Below are positions 62,125-64,000 of a stretch of 64,000 nucleotides of DNA, one piece after another. The position numbers and the translations under genes were made by a program. Below the pieces are notes generated by a model. It had not been told where the DNA came from. It worked only from the letters and a program-made list of their open reading frames with translations, and ran no database searches. Positions within the stretch are counted from its first letter, which is position 1; every line of letters starts with the position of its first letter. This DNA is from Acidobacteriota bacterium (GTDB lineage Bacteria; Acidobacteriota; Terriglobia; Acidiferrales; UBA7541), in assembly GCA_003225295.1 (NCBI GenBank), contig QHYZ01000068.1, positions 1 through 64,000 on the forward strand. The letters run 5' to 3'.

Positions 62125-63228
62125 TTGAGCACAGAAGCTTGCATTGACGAGGGACCTGCCTCGAGAATCAACCAATTGCTGGATGTCCTCGTCACTGAGG
62201 GTGGAAGCGATCTACTGCTCGTTCCAGGTGTGCCCGCATGCGTGCTTTTCGAGGGTCGGGTAAAGAGGCTCGAAGAGCGCGTTTTGAACGGAACAGAGAT
62301 TGAAGCAACTGTCCTCCCTGCCTTAACACCGCACGCGCTGAAGAATTATCGCGCCATTGGAATTGCGGATTCCTCGTATCGAGTCAATGGATCGGGTAGA
62401 TTTAGAATAAATTTGCATAGAGAGCGGGGCAATCCTGCCGCCGCTATCCGCGCTCTGCCCTCATCCGTACCCACCTTGGATGCCTTGCATCTTCCAGCTT
62501 CCGTTCGTTCCCTTGCCCGGTTGCCTCGAGGCTTGCTTCTAGTCGGGGGACCAGCAGGGTCAGGAAAATCCACGACATTGGCCGCTCTAGTTAACGAGAT
62601 TAACCAAAATGATGCGCGGCACATCGTCATCGTCGAAGACCCTATGGAATACGAGCACCGCCACCTTCGCAGCATTGTTGAGCAAGTGGAGATTGGCACG
62701 GATGCTCCAGATTTTCCGACGGCATTGCGGGCCGCAGTTAGGCAGGCGCCGGATGTGATCGTGGTGGGAGAAATGCGTGATGCCGAGAGTATGAGAATTG
62801 CTGTGGCAGCTGCAGAAACCGGACACCTAGTCTTGTCGACGCTCCACACGACAGACGTTGCAACTACAGTTGCCAGAATCTCTGATAGCTTTGCTCCGGA
62901 ACGCCAGAACACCATAAGGCAGGAGCTCGCGATCGGATTGGCAGCAGTTCTAACTCAAATCCTACTCCCCAGCAAGCGAGGCGGTCGTTTTCCCGCAGCT
63001 GAACTCTTAATGGTTGGCTATGGTGCTAGGCAGCACATTCGGAGAAATATGCTCCAGCACCTACACCAGGAAATCGCGATTACAAAGAAAAAGGGCTCTT
63101 TCAGTCTCGAAGATTCGCTACTTAGCCTGATCAATCAGGGGCACATCGAGCGGGAGGACGCTTTGCTATGCGCTACACATCCTGATGACCTAGAAATTCT
63201 GTTAAGGGATGACCCGCGAAGTCTATGA
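62125..63228 (+). CDS. PilT/PilU-family retraction ATPase
   Basis: 367-residue secretion/pilus ATPase. The N-domain (1-110) has the PAS-like pattern ending GRFRINLHRERG; the motor domain has Walker A GGPAGSGKST (141-150), the Asp box IVIVEDPMEYEH, Walker B DVIVVGEMRD and the His box TGHLVLSTLHT. This set is typical of PilT-type depolymerases of type IV pili. The AIRRE-like C-terminal motif essential in some PilT proteins is not evident. No other pilus gene is in the window. The start is uncertain: TTG 62125 gives a family-like length but has no clear ribosome binding site. Confidence 0.86.
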   Translation: MSTEACIDEGPASRINQLLDVLVTEGGSDLLLVPGVPACVLFEGRVKRLEERVLNGTEIEATVLPALTPHALKNYRAIGIADSSYRVNGSGRFRINLHRERGNPAAAIRALPSSVPTLDALHLPASVRSLARLPRGLLLVGGPAGSGKSTTLAALVNEINQNDARHIVIVEDPMEYEHRHLRSIVEQVEIGTDAPDFPTALRAAVRQAPDVIVVGEMRDAESMRIAVAAAETGHLVLSTLHTTDVATTVARISDSFAPERQNTIRQELAIGLAAVLTQILLPSKRGGRFPAAELLMVGYGARQHIRRNMLQHLHQEIAITKKKGSFSLEDSLLSLINQGHIEREDALLCATHPDDLEILLRDDPRSL

Positions 63229-63717
63229 CTGCAGTCGTCAGCTTGCCATCCACAACGCGGGGGGAGTCGGAAGCCTGTCGGAGGCTTCGCCAGCGTAAGT
63301 TAAGTTACTGATTCTGCGAAGTCACAAAAAAACTTCAAAATGCTGTAAATCCCGAATGTGGGCACGCATCGGGCACACGAGAATTTCGCCCAGACTCAGC
63401 TCGGCGAACGGCAAGGAGGGTGATTCCTGTAATGCTGCTTCGGAGCGCACGCTGCTTTTGACAAGCTCGCAGTGCCTTGCGCAGTGCCGGCGTGGCCCGC
63501 GGGTCACGCTACGTGTTGATTGGAGCGCGTGCAGTCGAGAGGCGAGTCACCTCGCGGGGTATGCTGATTGCGGAATGATGTTCTAGCACTGCCAGCAATG
63601 AAGCAGAGTTCGTGGTGTTCGCTGTAGAGTTGCTCTTCAGGTGCATCAAGGAAGTCCACGTCAAGTTCGTAGTTTCTTGCTGTCAAATATATCTCTGCGT
63701 TTCTGCGCCCCCCAGCA
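63229..63717. other. 489-base intergenic region
   Basis: No gene recognised. It lies between the 3' ends of two convergent genes and no strong terminator stem was noticed. The stretch from about 63,590 to 63,715 is open on the minus strand and keeps a protein-like composition (NYELDVDFLDAPEEQLYSEH), but no start or family could be assigned. Confidence 0.4.
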
Positions 63718-64000
63718 TCAATAGAGCAGCACGACGATGCGGAAGCGCGTAAACCCTGAGGCCCCTTTCCCAGGGCAGGCGCCCACTGCTGCAGACTTGT
63801 AGCGGCGGGATTGAATCTCCTTTTCCATAGTTCCTGGGAATCGGGAGATGTCGGGCGTCTCATAGTGCGCGATGTACTTTGCCTTGCTGTTTCCCACATA
63901 GTCTCGGTCGAGTTCGCAGCTCTTCCGCGCATCGTCCCCAATTTTGAGCAAGCGTAATCCGCGCGCAGTGAGAAGTTCCCCGACGCGTTTTTCCTGCTCC
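63718..64000 (-). CDS. Unidentified protein, C-terminal 93 residues (start outside window)
   Basis: The frame is open to the right edge, so the start is not visible. The visible part begins EQEKRVGELLTARG and ends RFRIVVLLY at the stop codon 63718-63720. SCELDRDYVGNSKAKYIAHY and AAVGACPGKGASG are its most distinctive segments. The pattern resembles the end of small secreted proteins, perhaps of the CAP superfamily, but I cannot confirm a family. It has two cysteines and many Arg/Lys residues. Confidence 0.5.
   Translation of the reverse strand, partial: EQEKRVGELLTARGLRLLKIGDDARKSCELDRDYVGNSKAKYIAHYETPDISRFPGTMEKEIQSRRYKSAAVGACPGKGASGFTRFRIVVLLY

Noticed and set aside
61978-62175. Minus-strand 65-codon frame overlapping the PilT-like start
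   Set aside because: Its second half looks protein-like, but it overlaps the 5' end of the ATPase gene and no family could be named.

Overview
The window is a gene-dense, moderately GC-rich bacterial chromosome segment with no rRNA, tRNA, CRISPR array or intact mobile element that I could recognise. The gene content fits an Acidobacteriota-type soil heterotroph: four giant secreted BNR/VPS10-type proteins of about 1,060 residues, a Ser/Thr kinase fused to a WD40-like propeller, many Tat-exported oxidoreductases, S9 and M28 peptidases, OprB- and PagL-like outer-membrane proteins, and a two-gene NHEJ system. That placement is inferred from families, not from a marker gene.

Layout. (1) 1-414: 3' part of a Tat-exported protein. 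(2) 813-16689: a long same-strand catabolic island. It encodes a succinate-semialdehyde-type aldehyde dehydrogenase, a GntR/FCD regulator, a 3-hydroxyisobutyrate-dehydrogenase-like enzyme, E1alpha, E1beta, an M24-fold protein that has lost a metal ligand, E2, a DctA-type symporter, two paralogous FAD oxidoreductases (one cytoplasmic, one Tat-exported), a pentaheme cytochrome and a two-subunit molybdenum hydroxylase. Near-identical palindromes (TTGGACCAA, TTGGTCCAA) at the first two promoters are likely operators for the GntR protein. (3) 16760-20408 (minus): amidase, GerMN protein, rph, rdgB and nth, closely packed. (4) 20526-26560 (minus): a BNR giant and a kinase-propeller fusion. (5) 27392-30676: outer-membrane barrel plus PstS-like protein, then an opposing APC permease. 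(6) 30983-45460: S9 peptidase, M28 peptidase, S9 peptidase, AstE/AspA-like hydrolase and two tandem BNR giants, all with signal peptides. (7) 45733-53847: peroxiredoxin, PagL, a decayed CsoR/FrmR-type regulator, OprB-like porin, an outer-membrane lipoprotein-sorting-like protein, a fourth BNR giant and a DUF72 protein. (8) 54012-58921: LigD and Ku transcribed divergently, a MerR-TPR fusion directly after ku, and a DUF2277 protein. (9) 59114-64000: a Tat-exported sugar isomerase-like protein and a Gfo/Idh/MocA oxidoreductase, a PilT-family ATPase and a partial gene.

How the parts may work together. The island could import an organic anion (DctA type), process it through semialdehyde and hydroxyacid dehydrogenases, and feed a 2-oxoacid dehydrogenase complex whose E3 must be encoded elsewhere. 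The periplasmic flavoprotein, cytochrome and molybdenum enzyme could deliver electrons to respiration. The substrate cannot be named from sequence alone. Region 6 looks like a secreted protein/peptide degradation locus in which the BNR giants may act as binding or scaffold proteins.
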